A stretch of 64,000 nt of DNA from Paraburkholderia phosphatilytica (GTDB taxonomy: Bacteria > Pseudomonadota > Gammaproteobacteria > Burkholderiales > Burkholderiaceae), in NCBI RefSeq assembly GCF_003443895.1, contig NZ_QQOA01000004.1, positions 248,001 to 312,000 on the forward strand. The letters are read 5' to 3'. Within the stretch, counting starts at the first letter, position 1; the number at the start of each line of letters is the position of its first letter. Below the pieces are notes generated by a model, which saw nothing but the letters and a program-made list of their open reading frames with translations, did not search any database and was not told the origin of the DNA. Of this stretch, positions 9,443-17,261 are shown one piece after another. The translations under genes were made by a program, and so were the position numbers.

Positions 9443-10807
9443 ATGGCCGCTTCTCTTCCCGAGCTCCACGACGAGCTGGCCGCGACGTTGCCGGCTTCTC
9501 GCGCGCAAACGCCGCTGGCGACCGCCGGCGTGGCGACACACCGCCCGGGAAGCGACGCCGCGAACGATGCCGCGCCGATCGCGAAGCTCGTGCTGCCCGC
9601 CGTCGATCTCGACACGCTGCGGCTCACGCAAAGCGTCTGCGACTTGCGTTTCTCACACTGCGCGGCGCTGGCGGGGGTGGATCTCGAAAGCGTGAGCGTG
9701 CGCGATACCGCGGGCGGAAGCGCACCCGCTGCGAGCGACCCTGCCGTGCTCACCGTCTCTTTTCGTACGCGCTACGCGCCAGAGCAACCTGCAAGCGCAT
9801 CGATCGAGATCGATCTCGACCAGTACCCGGCGCTGCGCATCGCGCTCGGCGCCGCGGATACCGACCACGCCTCCGCATCGGCGGCATCGCTCAAGCGGCA
9901 ACAGGCGTTGACGCTCGCGGTCGGCGGGTTGCTGATGGAGCCGCTCTTCGCGCGGCTTGGCAAGCTGCAGTTCACGGACCTGCGGCTGACGGGCATCGCA
10001 CGAGGCCGCATCGCGCAGCAGTTTGATGGACCCTTTGTGTATCTCGCGTTCTCGCTGCCACCCGATGAAAACACCGGCAACAGCGCGCCTCGCATTCGCT
10101 ACGAACACGTGCTGTCGCTGCCGGAGCGCGCGATCGAATGCATCGATGCGCTCGTGAAGGAAGCGCCGGTCGCGCCCACGTTCGACGACCTGCCGGTGCC
10201 CGGCCGCATCGTGCTCGGCATCAAGCCGCTTGCGATCGACACGCTCGCGCGTCTGCAGCCCGGCGACGTGTTGCTCCGCGCCCTCTTCCCGTCGTTCGAC
10301 GCGCAGCTGTTCGAACCGCATCAAGCGATGCGCAATGCAGACGATGAAAGCCACCCAACGCCCGACCCCGCCGCGCCGTGCGCGGTCGCGGTCTGGGGAA
10401 CGCCCGGACTCGTACGGCTATGCGCAGCCGTGCAGTTTGACGGCACCACGCCCGTCATCATCAAGGAGCCCTACATGTCAGAACATCTGGAGCCGGCGTT
10501 CGCCGACGCGGGTCTCGCGATCGACCGCGCCGACGACCTGATCCGCGTCGGCGAGCTGGAGCTGCCGGTCCAGTTCGAGATCGATACGCTCGCGATGCCG
10601 CTCTCGCAGCTCTCTGCGCTCGGCCCGGGCTACGTGATCGAATTTCCGGTGCCGTTCGACGATGCGCGCCTGCGGCTCGTCGCGCACGGCAACACGATCG
10701 GCTATGGCGAACTGGTGACGGTGGGCGACCACCTCGGCGTGCGCATCGTGCGGATGGCCCATAACAGCAACGGCACCGCGCCCGGAACGAGCGATGGTTC
10801 AATTTAA
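9443..10807 (+). CDS. hrcQ: Cytoplasmic C-ring/sorting-platform protein HrcQ (SctQ)
   Basis: The 454-residue product carries SpoA (surface presentation of antigens) sequence at the C-terminus, roughly residues 370-440, including VGELELPVQFEIDTLAMPL and the YGELV...GVRI ending. SctQ forms the pods of the cytoplasmic sorting platform. The protein is longer than Xanthomonas HrcQ (about 300 residues); the extra length is N-terminal. The next gene starts 14 bases before its stop. Confidence 0.88.
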   Translation: MAASLPELHDELAATLPASRAQTPLATAGVATHRPGSDAANDAAPIAKLVLPAVDLDTLRLTQSVCDLRFSHCAALAGVDLESVSVRDTAGGSAPAASDPAVLTVSFRTRYAPEQPASASIEIDLDQYPALRIALGAADTDHASASAASLKRQQALTLAVGGLLMEPLFARLGKLQFTDLRLTGIARGRIAQQFDGPFVYLAFSLPPDENTGNSAPRIRYEHVLSLPERAIECIDALVKEAPVAPTFDDLPVPGRIVLGIKPLAIDTLARLQPGDVLLRALFPSFDAQLFEPHQAMRNADDESHPTPDPAAPCAVAVWGTPGLVRLCAAVQFDGTTPVIIKEPYMSEHLEPAFADAGLAIDRADDLIRVGELELPVQFEIDTLAMPLSQLSALGPGYVIEFPVPFDDARLRLVAHGNTIGYGELVTVGDHLGVRIVRMAHNSNGTAPGTSDGSI

Positions 10808-11444
10808 CGACATCACCGGGCTGCTGCTCGCGATCGTCGTCATCAGCCTCGTGCCGTTCGTCGCGATGGTCGTCACGTCGTACGCGAAGATCGTCGTGGT
10901 GCTCGGCCTGCTGCGCAATGCGCTCGGCGTGCAGCAGGTGCCGCCGAACATGGTGCTGAACGGCATCGCGATTCTCGTGTCGGTGTACGTGATGGCACCG
11001 ATCGGGCTCACTGCTTCGAAGGCGCTCGAGAACCAGCCGATCGCCCCGCAGTCGTCGCAGGCGATGCTGCAGCTCTTCGACGCGGTACGCGAACCGTTCC
11101 GCACGTTTCTTGAGAAACACGTGCAGGAACGCGAAAAGCGCTTCTTCCTGCGCTCGGCGAACATGGTCTGGCCGAAAGAGCAGGCCCAGGCACTGAAGGA
11201 AGACGACCTGATCGTGCTCGCGCCGGCGTTCACGCTCACCGAGCTCACCGACGCGTTCAAGATCGGCTTCATGCTGTACATCGCGTTCATCGTGGTGGAT
11301 CTGATCATCGCCAACGTGCTGCTCGCGATGGGCCTGAACCAGGTCACGCCGACCAACGTCGCGATACCGTTCAAGCTCTTGCTGTTCGTCGTGATGGATG
11401 GGTGGTCCACGCTCATCCACGGACTCGTGATGACCTACCGCTGA
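10794..11444 (+). CDS. hrcR: T3SS export-gate membrane protein HrcR (SctR)
   Basis: The 216-residue inner-membrane protein belongs to the FliP/SctR family and forms the core of the export gate with SctS and SctT. Strong family signatures are SYAKIVVVLGLLRNALGVQQ near residue 28 and PPNMVLNGIA just after it. Four hydrophobic segments are visible. It overlaps hrcQ by 14 bases and is followed by hrcS after seven bases, as usual for this trio. Confidence 0.97.
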   Translation: MVQFNDITGLLLAIVVISLVPFVAMVVTSYAKIVVVLGLLRNALGVQQVPPNMVLNGIAILVSVYVMAPIGLTASKALENQPIAPQSSQAMLQLFDAVREPFRTFLEKHVQEREKRFFLRSANMVWPKEQAQALKEDDLIVLAPAFTLTELTDAFKIGFMLYIAFIVVDLIIANVLLAMGLNQVTPTNVAIPFKLLLFVVMDGWSTLIHGLVMTYR

Positions 11445-11451
11445 GGCCGCC

Positions 11452-11715
11452 ATGCCGTTGGACACGCTGATCCAGTTCACCTCGCAGGGCATGCTGCTGT
11501 GCCTGACCGTGTCGTTGCCGGCCGTGATCGTCGCTGCGCTGGTGGGACTCGGGGTTTCGTTCCTGCAGGCGATCACGTCGATGCAGGACCAGTCGATCTC
11601 GCATGCGGTGAAGCTGATCGCCGTGACCGTGACGATCGTCATCGTCGCGCCGCTTTCGTGCGCGGCCGTGCTGCACTTCGCGAACGAGATGATGCGCACG
11701 GTGTTGCCGCAATAG
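11452..11715 (+). CDS. hrcS: T3SS export-gate membrane protein HrcS (SctS)
   Basis: The 87-residue FliQ/SctS-family protein has two transmembrane hairpin helices. The family segment GLGVSFLQAITSMQDQSISH lies between them at about residues 33-52. It completes the R-S-T gate with HrcR and the hrcT product expected left of the window. Length matches the family exactly. Confidence 0.97.
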   Translation: MPLDTLIQFTSQGMLLCLTVSLPAVIVAALVGLGVSFLQAITSMQDQSISHAVKLIAVTVTIVIVAPLSCAAVLHFANEMMRTVLPQ

Positions 11716-11755
11716 CGCCGCGGCCGCACTCGCATCGCACGCACGGAGCCGACCG

Positions 11756-12964
11756 ATGACACGCGTGGAGCAGAACAACCAAGCCGCCGAACTGCAGCGC
11801 GAGACCGAAGCGCAGCAGGCGCATCGCGTGCATGAGCGCGAGATGCGCGCCACCCTGCATCACGGCACGAGCTTCGCGTACGGCGGCAACTCGCCGCACG
11901 CACGGATGATGCGCTCGCAGAGACTCCGGCGGCTGCAGCAGCTTGCCCGGCTGCGCGCGATGCTGTTCAAGCGCCTGGGCCGCGGCGAAGGCGCGAGCGA
12001 AGGTGCGGAGGGCGAAGGCGCGGCGGCGCACGAAACCTCCGATCGCGTGATGCGCCGGCGCGATGGCGGTCAAGGCGGCCGTCATGGCAACAGCGGCGGC
12101 GATGGTAAAGGCGGTGGTACGCCGAAGCGGTTGAACGTGAAGGTCGTGACGCCCGCGGACCGCTACAAGGTCAGCCGACGCCAGGATGGGCACCAGGGCG
12201 GGAGCGGTCAGGGTAGTGGCGGCAGTAATCACAACGGCGGTGGCAACGGTGGTGGCGGTCCGGGCGGTGGCAATGGCGGCGATGCAGGCAAGGACGGCGG
12301 CCGTGACGGTCGCCCGGCGCAGCCTCTCGATACGGTGGCGCGCAACGGCACCGGCAAGGGCAAGGGCACATCGATCACCGGCAAGCTCGGCGAAGCGGCC
12401 ATTCACGCCGAGACGGCGGGTGAAGAGGCACGGCGCCCTGACGCGTTCGGCGCAGCCTGGGCCGATGACGTGCTCGACCTGCTCGACGAACTGGCCCGTT
12501 CTCCGATGATGCCGCTCGATGCGCGCGCGCTCGATCTGAACATCGCATGGCTCGCGCTGCAGAAGCGCTTCGGCCGGCAGACGTCGGGCGGCATCGCGAT
12601 GTTCGCCGAACGCGCGACTGAACGAAAAGCTGCGCGTCCCGCTACGACATCGACCACGCAGACACCGCGTCGACCATCGTCCCAGCATGCATCCGCCCGC
12701 GCTGCACCGTCCGTGCACACGCAGGACGCGAACGCAGTCGCCACGCCCGCACGCGACCGTCTGCGCGACATGCGCTTCCTCGCACCGCTGATGTCGCTGA
12801 ACGGCGAGCATCCGCGCCCGCTCGCATGGGTCGATTCCGCGCTGGCGAGGCTCGATGGGATGCGGGCATTCGCCGCCGGCCGGCCCGCGCAACCGGACGC
12901 GCTGCACCAGGGGCACGCCGTCGAAGCGATCCAGGCGCGCAACGATGCCAGCGGAAGCACATAA
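11756..12964 (+). CDS. HpaA-like T3SS control protein with a Gly-rich insert
   Basis: The 402-residue protein sits between hrcS and hrcD, where Xanthomonas carries hpaA, a secreted regulator of effector export. It has no signal peptide or membrane segment. A basic N-terminal region (residues 1-90) is followed by a Gly/Asn/Asp-rich low-complexity stretch at about residues 103-185, then a more ordered part around residues 200-285 (AAWADDVLDLLDELARSPMM) and a tail rich in Thr, Ser and Ala. Xanthomonas HpaA is shorter (about 275). Position supports HpaA; direct similarity is not evident by eye, so this is a positional call. Confidence 0.55.
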   Translation: MTRVEQNNQAAELQRETEAQQAHRVHEREMRATLHHGTSFAYGGNSPHARMMRSQRLRRLQQLARLRAMLFKRLGRGEGASEGAEGEGAAAHETSDRVMRRRDGGQGGRHGNSGGDGKGGGTPKRLNVKVVTPADRYKVSRRQDGHQGGSGQGSGGSNHNGGGNGGGGPGGGNGGDAGKDGGRDGRPAQPLDTVARNGTGKGKGTSITGKLGEAAIHAETAGEEARRPDAFGAAWADDVLDLLDELARSPMMPLDARALDLNIAWLALQKRFGRQTSGGIAMFAERATERKAARPATTSTTQTPRRPSSQHASARAAPSVHTQDANAVATPARDRLRDMRFLAPLMSLNGEHPRPLAWVDSALARLDGMRAFAAGRPAQPDALHQGHAVEAIQARNDASGST

Positions 12965-12983
12965 CCACCCCGCGTAACCAGGC

Positions 12984-13045
12984 TTCGCGTGCAATGCGCG
13001 GGCTTCGCGTTGCGACGCGACTGCGCGTCGCGCGCACGCTATCGT
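12984..13045 (+). promoter_or_regulatory. PIP (hrpII) box promoter upstream of hrcD
   Basis: TTCG (12984-12987), 16 bases, TTCG (13004-13007) are followed after exactly 32 bases by TATCGT (13040-13045), a YANNNT hexamer. The box starts 20 bases after the hpaA-like stop. The hrcD ATG lies 31 bases after the hexamer. The arrangement gives hrcD-hrpD6-hpaB its own HrpX/HrpB-type promoter. Confidence 0.88.
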
Positions 13046-13076
13046 GGTCCGACACCCGCTATCGACAGGAAGCGCG

Positions 13077-14252
13077 ATGAAGACTCTCCGGGTACTGACC
13101 GGCATTCATGCGGGCGCGGCGCTCGCGCTGACGCCGGGCGCGCATCGCATCGGCACCGACGACGACGCCGACATCCGCCTGACCGACTGGCAGGGCGCCG
13201 ATGCAACGCTCGACGTCGATACGACCGGCGTGGTCCGCATTGCGCGCGCGCAACCGGACGACGCGGAAGCGGAGGAAGCCGCGAACGACGAAGCCGGCGA
13301 CGTGCTGCTGGTCGACTTCGTGCCGATGCAGTTCGGCGAAACGGTGCTGTGCATCGGCCCCGACGACGTTGCGTGGCCATCGGACGTCGACCTGTTGTCC
13401 ACCTTGCTCGCGAGCCCCGTGAAGTCGCAGCTCGCGTCGTACCAGCGTCAGCAGCGCCGGCGCCGGCAGCTGATCGCGGTTGCGGCCTGCTTGGTGCTGG
13501 GCGGCGTGATCGTCGCGGGTGCGCTGCTCGGCATGACGCAGCTAAGCCGCGCGGCCTTCCCCCCGAGCGCGGACGACCGCACGCTGCGCGTCACGCAGGC
13601 GCTCGCGGCATCGCACGTCACAGGCTTGCACGCGCAGGCGCTCGGCAACGCGGTCGTGGTCACCGGCATCGTCTCGACGACGAACGACGACACCGCCGTG
13701 CGCGCAATCCTCGACCGCGTATCGCCTGAAGGTGTGGAACGCCGCTACGACGTCGCGCAGGACGACGTGCGCAGCATCCAGGATTCGCTCGGCATTCCCG
13801 GCGCGCGTGTCGCGTACGCGGGCAACGGCCAGTTCACGATCACCGGCAAGGTGGCGGACACGCATCAGTTGGAGGCGGCCGTCGCGCGCGTCCGCGCCGA
13901 TTTCGATTCGAACGTGAAGGGACTCGCGATAGAGGCCGAGCAGACTTCCGTCGCGACAGCCGATGCGCCGCCGGCGACGTACTCCGAAATGGTCTCGTCC
14001 GACGACGTCCGCTACGCCGAGACGCCTGACGGCGTGAAGCACATCTTCGCGATCGATCTGCCCGCTTCGTCGCCATCGGCGGATGCGAACTCCGCGGCGA
14101 CGGACACCAACGCCACCGCCGCCGCGGTATCGGCGGCGCAGGCATCCGCGACGCAGGCCGCGCAGGCGCCCGCCGCGCGCGGCGTGTCGTTCCCGCCGCT
14201 GCCGGATCCAAACACGCTACCGGCACACAACGGCTCGCAGACGTCGGGCTGA
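13077..14252 (+). CDS. hrcD: Inner-membrane ring protein HrcD (SctD; HrpD5 type)
   Basis: The 391-residue product has the SctD layout: an N-terminal FHA-like cytoplasmic domain (about residues 1-115), a single transmembrane helix (LIAVAACLVLGGVIVAGALL, about residues 134-153), periplasmic ring-building domains to about residue 300, and a variable Ala/Thr/Ser-rich tail. The ATG at 13077 is chosen over one 33 bases upstream because AGGA precedes it and because the nearby promoter would start transcripts after the earlier codon. SctD forms the outer part of the inner-membrane ring around HrcJ. Confidence 0.88.
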   Translation: MKTLRVLTGIHAGAALALTPGAHRIGTDDDADIRLTDWQGADATLDVDTTGVVRIARAQPDDAEAEEAANDEAGDVLLVDFVPMQFGETVLCIGPDDVAWPSDVDLLSTLLASPVKSQLASYQRQQRRRRQLIAVAACLVLGGVIVAGALLGMTQLSRAAFPPSADDRTLRVTQALAASHVTGLHAQALGNAVVVTGIVSTTNDDTAVRAILDRVSPEGVERRYDVAQDDVRSIQDSLGIPGARVAYAGNGQFTITGKVADTHQLEAAVARVRADFDSNVKGLAIEAEQTSVATADAPPATYSEMVSSDDVRYAETPDGVKHIFAIDLPASSPSADANSAATDTNATAAAVSAAQASATQAAQAPAARGVSFPPLPDPNTLPAHNGSQTSG

Positions 14253-14321
14253 ACGCCACACGCCTCCGTTATTGCCGCACGCAACATAACGCTGCACCCA
14301 ACCCGTTTTCTGGAGAACGAC

Positions 14322-14567
14322 ATGTACGAAGCGATCGAAGCGTATGCCGCCGAGTTCGACGATCTGCGGGGCACGCTCGCCTCGCGACACCACGCGAATC
14401 TCGATGCGATCCGCAGCGCGCTCGAAACCACCGCACAGCGCATCGGCGAAGCACAGGGTAACGGCCAGGTCGATCGTGACAACCTCGCGCGCCTGTATCG
14501 CGGCTTCATGGCAGCATCGCGGGTGGTGGGTCATCTGCAGGACGTGGACCACCCGCTGCCGCGCTGA
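14322..14567 (+). CDS. Small HrpD6-like T3SS protein
   Basis: The 81-residue protein is helical, without signal peptide or membrane segment. It starts MYEAIEAYAAEFDDLRG and has charged amphipathic helices throughout. Size and position (after hrcD, before hpaB) match Xanthomonas hrpD6, whose product is needed for full T3SS function. The ATG follows a good TGGAGAACGAC ribosome binding site. Similarity beyond size and position cannot be tested here. Confidence 0.6.
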   Translation: MYEAIEAYAAEFDDLRGTLASRHHANLDAIRSALETTAQRIGEAQGNGQVDRDNLARLYRGFMAASRVVGHLQDVDHPLPR

Positions 14568-14602
14568 ATGCATACCGGGCGATACGCTGAGCGGAGCGCG
14601 GT

Positions 14603-15058
14603 GTGAGCACCGAACGCTATACGCAGGTCATGACCGAGCTCTGTCAGGTGGTCGGGCTGCCCGACGTCGATCACGTGCTCGACACGCGATCGATCGAGGT
14701 GGAAGGTTTCGATGTGCGGCTCGACTACTTCGACCGCGACCTCGACGCGATGTACGCGAACTTCCACTACGGCACGGTGACGGCCGGCCGCACGCTCGTC
14801 GTGTTCCGCCTGATGCTCGAAGCGAACCTGCTCGTCTACGCGCAGGACCAGGCGCAGCTCGGTCTCGATACCGACACGGGCGGCATCGTGCTGGTGCTGC
14901 GTCTGCCGTTCGGCGACGAGCTCGACGGCGAATTGCTCGCGGAGCTGCTCGCGCACTACGCGGAGCACGGGCGTTACTGGCGCAGCAACATCATCGAGTC
15001 GTCGGACGAGATGTTCGAAGGGATCGCGTCGGGCGAGTACTTCTGGCTGCGCGCATGA
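14603..15058 (+). CDS. hpaB: General T3SS chaperone HpaB (CesT family)
   Basis: The 151-residue acidic protein starts at GTG 14603. It has the class IB chaperone layout of alternating strands and helices, with NFHYGTVTAGRTLVVFRLMLEANLL around residue 50 and a helical end. In Xanthomonas HpaB escorts many effectors to the ATPase HrcN and blocks early release of translocon proteins. It is the last gene of the hrcD unit. A single broad-range chaperone suits a system with effectors encoded at dispersed loci. Confidence 0.88.
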   Translation: MSTERYTQVMTELCQVVGLPDVDHVLDTRSIEVEGFDVRLDYFDRDLDAMYANFHYGTVTAGRTLVVFRLMLEANLLVYAQDQAQLGLDTDTGGIVLVLRLPFGDELDGELLAELLAHYAEHGRYWRSNIIESSDEMFEGIASGEYFWLRA

Positions 15059-15121
15059 CGTCGTCAATGCGCGCAGCCGATGTTGCTATGGCTCCAGGGT
15101 CGCGGTGAAGCAATCACACGA

Positions 15122-15727
15122 TCACACGATCGCGTCGCACACCGCGGCCACAACGGCCGCTTCCACCGGTTCGGGCTGCGGTACCTTGCGCGTCATCGCG
15201 TACAGGAAGCTGTCGGCGGCCACCTGTTGCCGGTTCGGCCGTGCCTCGTAATTGACCATCGTCCCTTCGCGCGTGAAGCCCAGCCGCTCCATCGCGCTGT
15301 ACGCGCGTCCGTCCACCGCGCAGCACGCGAAGATGCGGTAGATGCCGGGCTGCGCGATCAGCCAGTCGAGCAGTTGGCGCAGCGCTGCGATGCCGTCGCG
15401 CCGGCGCCGGTTGCCGCCCTTGCGGCTGATCGTGACGCCCAGCTCGACCTGCGGCGGACGCGGCGTCAGTTCGATGAGCGCGCACAGCGCGCCGTCGTCG
15501 ATGCCGAAGAGGCCATAGCGAAAGCGCGTGCCATAGCGCCAGGACACCATCGATTCGGTGATGTAGTCGTGCGTCTGCCATGCGTCGGTATGGCGCGCGA
15601 GCGCAAGATCCCGCATCGTTTCGGGATTGCCCAGCATCTGCTCGAACAGTGCCTGGCAGTCTTCGGGCACGAGCGGCCGCAACAGCAGACGCCCGGTCTC
15701 CATGCGTTCCAGCGGCTCGAAGGGCAT
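15122..15727 (-). CDS. GNAT family N-acetyltransferase under a PIP box
   Basis: The 201-residue protein has a RimJ/RimL-type GNAT fold. It starts METGRLLLRPL-like at residues 9-19, has the acetyl-CoA loop RRDGIA matching (R/Q)xxGx(G/A) around residue 112, and a later YSAMERLGFTREG segment typical of motif B. The ATG at 15727 follows GGAG with eight-base spacing. Its substrate is unknown. A PIP box with perfect -10 spacing lies directly upstream, so it should be induced with the secretion apparatus. It could modify an apparatus part, act on a regulator, or be a secreted effector; the sequence does not decide. Confidence 0.85.
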   Translation of the reverse strand: MPFEPLERMETGRLLLRPLVPEDCQALFEQMLGNPETMRDLALARHTDAWQTHDYITESMVSWRYGTRFRYGLFGIDDGALCALIELTPRPPQVELGVTISRKGGNRRRRDGIAALRQLLDWLIAQPGIYRIFACCAVDGRAYSAMERLGFTREGTMVNYEARPNRQQVAADSFLYAMTRKVPQPEPVEAAVVAAVCDAIV

Positions 15728-15761
15728 CGCACTTTCTCCAGGGTCCTTCAGGGTTCTGTGC

Positions 15762-15823
15762 ACGTTAGCACCGCGCACGCGCTGCATCGCTTTGGAGCGC
15801 GAAGCGATGTTCTGTAGTCCGAA
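15762..15823 (-). promoter_or_regulatory. PIP (hrpII) box promoter of the GNAT gene
   Basis: On the minus strand TTCG (15823-15820), 16 bases, TTCG (15803-15800) are followed after exactly 32 bases by TAACGT (15767-15762). The hexamer sits in GGTGCTAACGT, nearly the same as at the hrpB1 promoter. The GNAT ATG is 34 bases downstream. Confidence 0.9.
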
Positions 15824-15913
15824 CGCGGCCGGTTCGGCAAACGTGACATTGCTCGCGTCTCCTGGAAAATGTCGCAACCCTTTGTCGGACACGATAGTCC
15901 ACGCCAGTAACGC

Positions 15914-15975
15914 TTCGGGAAGGGGTGCATAAGTTCGCGCCGCGGTCTCCCCAAAAAAAGACCAGCTAATAGACT
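15914..15975 (+). promoter_or_regulatory. PIP (hrpII) box promoter of the 60-residue pilin-like gene
   Basis: TTCG (15914-15917), 16 bases, TTCG (15934-15937) are followed after exactly 32 bases by TAGACT (15970-15975). The ATG is 62 bases further. The box is back-to-back with that of the GNAT gene, 90 bases away. The remainder of 15,728-16,037 holds no other evident element. Confidence 0.9.
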
Positions 15976-16037
15976 GAAGAAGTTGGCGTGTAGTCGACTC
16001 GTGGCCAACATCTCTTTTCAATTCTGGAGGACTTATT

Positions 16038-16220
16038 ATGGGTATGGCAGCAGAAGCTGCGCAAATGCAGCAGATGATGAGCCAGATGGAAGAAAGCCAG
16101 ATGATGTCCGAGGCATTTCAGTCGAAAGAAGAGGAAATGAACATGGAGAACGGGGCGGTGAACTCGGCCGCTCAATTCTCGAACGGTCTGGCAGATTCAA
16201 TGAAGTCGGCTGCCAAGTAA
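16038..16220 (+). CDS. 60-residue pilin-like (HrpE/HrpY-type) secreted protein candidate
   Basis: The protein is 60 residues, Met/Gln/Glu-rich, without Cys, Trp, Pro or signal peptide, and entirely helix-favouring. It ends ADSMKSAAK. Hrp pilins (HrpE, HrpY, HrpA) are short, helical, T3SS-exported and very strongly expressed. This gene has a perfect PIP promoter and an ideal GGAGG ribosome binding site, the strongest in the region. It lies just after hpaB. It is therefore the best pilus-subunit candidate here, by character and context rather than by recognised homology. Confidence 0.65.
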   Translation: MGMAAEAAQMQQMMSQMEESQMMSEAFQSKEEEMNMENGAVNSAAQFSNGLADSMKSAAK

Positions 16221-16375
16221 TCCGCTCACAGCGGCGTCACAGCCTGTACGGGTGAGGCCGCTCTCTTCGCTGGTTCGATCCTGGATGCAGTCGTGCGCCT
16301 GCCACGTGTCGACGGGACACGCGCATCTCCCGCGAGGTTAGGTGAGGGACGACGAATGCGGCTACGAACCCGGTG

Positions 16376-16792
16376 TTAGCGCGCGGCGCTGCGCATGCCG
16401 TCCGCGGTCGACTCGATCAGTTGCGCCGCTTCGGACGACGTCTGCTGCAGCGTCTGCGAGCGCTGCTGTGCCGCCTGAAACTGCATCTGCATGGCCTGCT
16501 GCATCGCGTTCATGCCCGCGAGCGCGCCGTTGTCGAGACCACGCCGCAGCCCCGTGCCCGGGCGTTCGGTTTTCTCCGCCGTGCCGTCCTGCGACGGCAC
16601 GAACTGCGCGTGCTGCACGCCGGTGGGTCGCTGCCGGCGCATCGCCATCAGTTCCTTCATGTCGCTGCCGGCCGCGTTCGACGTGGCCGTCGCAGCAGGC
16701 TGCGGCTTCTGCTCGGCTTTCTGCGCGTCCTGCGTCGTGGCGAGATCCGCGTTCTGCCCGATGCGCATATCGCTGGATTCGATGGGAGGCAT
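16376..16792 (-). CDS. Small T3SS-coregulated protein with a pilin-like C-terminal tail
   Basis: The 138-residue protein has no signal peptide. Its first 85 residues are polar and low-complexity; the last 50 are Met/Gln/Ala-rich and helical. It ends ADGMRSAAR, closely matching the ADSMKSAAK end of the 60-residue protein encoded convergently next to it. The ATG at 16792 follows GAGGAG at five-base spacing. A PIP box with ideal spacing drives it. It may be a minor pilus or needle component, a harpin-like secreted protein or an early substrate. I recognise no family. Confidence 0.7.
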   Translation of the reverse strand: MPPIESSDMRIGQNADLATTQDAQKAEQKPQPAATATSNAAGSDMKELMAMRRQRPTGVQHAQFVPSQDGTAEKTERPGTGLRRGLDNGALAGMNAMQQAMQMQFQAAQQRSQTLQQTSSEAAQLIESTADGMRSAAR

Positions 16793-16854
16793 GCTGGCTC
16801 CTCGCTGTGCCGGTAAAACAGGCGTTCTGGTTGCACGTACTACGACCGGACACC

Positions 16855-16916
16855 ACGCTAGCATCTGTGCGCGACCGCCGGGGAACGCAGCGCGAAGCAA
16901 TGTTCTGCCGCCCGAA
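16855..16916 (-). promoter_or_regulatory. PIP (hrpII) box promoter of the 138-residue protein gene
   Basis: On the minus strand TTCG (16916-16913), 16 bases, TTCG (16896-16893) are followed after exactly 32 bases by TAGCGT (16860-16855). The ATG lies 63 bases downstream at 16792. The rest of the gap up to the regulator gene at 17,262 shows no further paired TTCG element. Confidence 0.9.
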
Positions 16917-17261
16917 GCCGGATACGCCAGACCGCGGGAGCGCTGACGAAAAGGATGCGCGAGCCATGAACGCGTTTCCCACTATGCGGGCCGATGCATG
17001 CCTTCGTAGATTGCCGCTGCATGTCACCCCGTGGGCTACGAGTGCGGTGCAGCATCGCGTGATGACCCGATGCACAGCACGCAGCCATCCAAGGCCTTGT
17101 GCACCTGCAGCGCGAATAATTGTGCGATTGGAAAGCATTTGCTCATACTTCGCGAGATAATGCATCGGTCTGAAGATACGTACGCGCAGTGCGTGCGCCC
17201 AGGCCGGCAGATTATCCGCTGCCGGATTGCCCCGACCACTTCGAAGCCGGAGACTGACCCG

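Noticed and set aside
17003..17243. PIP box upstream of the winged-helix/ATPase gene
   Set aside because: TTCG copies occur at 17003, 17149 and 17240, but none has a partner at 16-base spacing.
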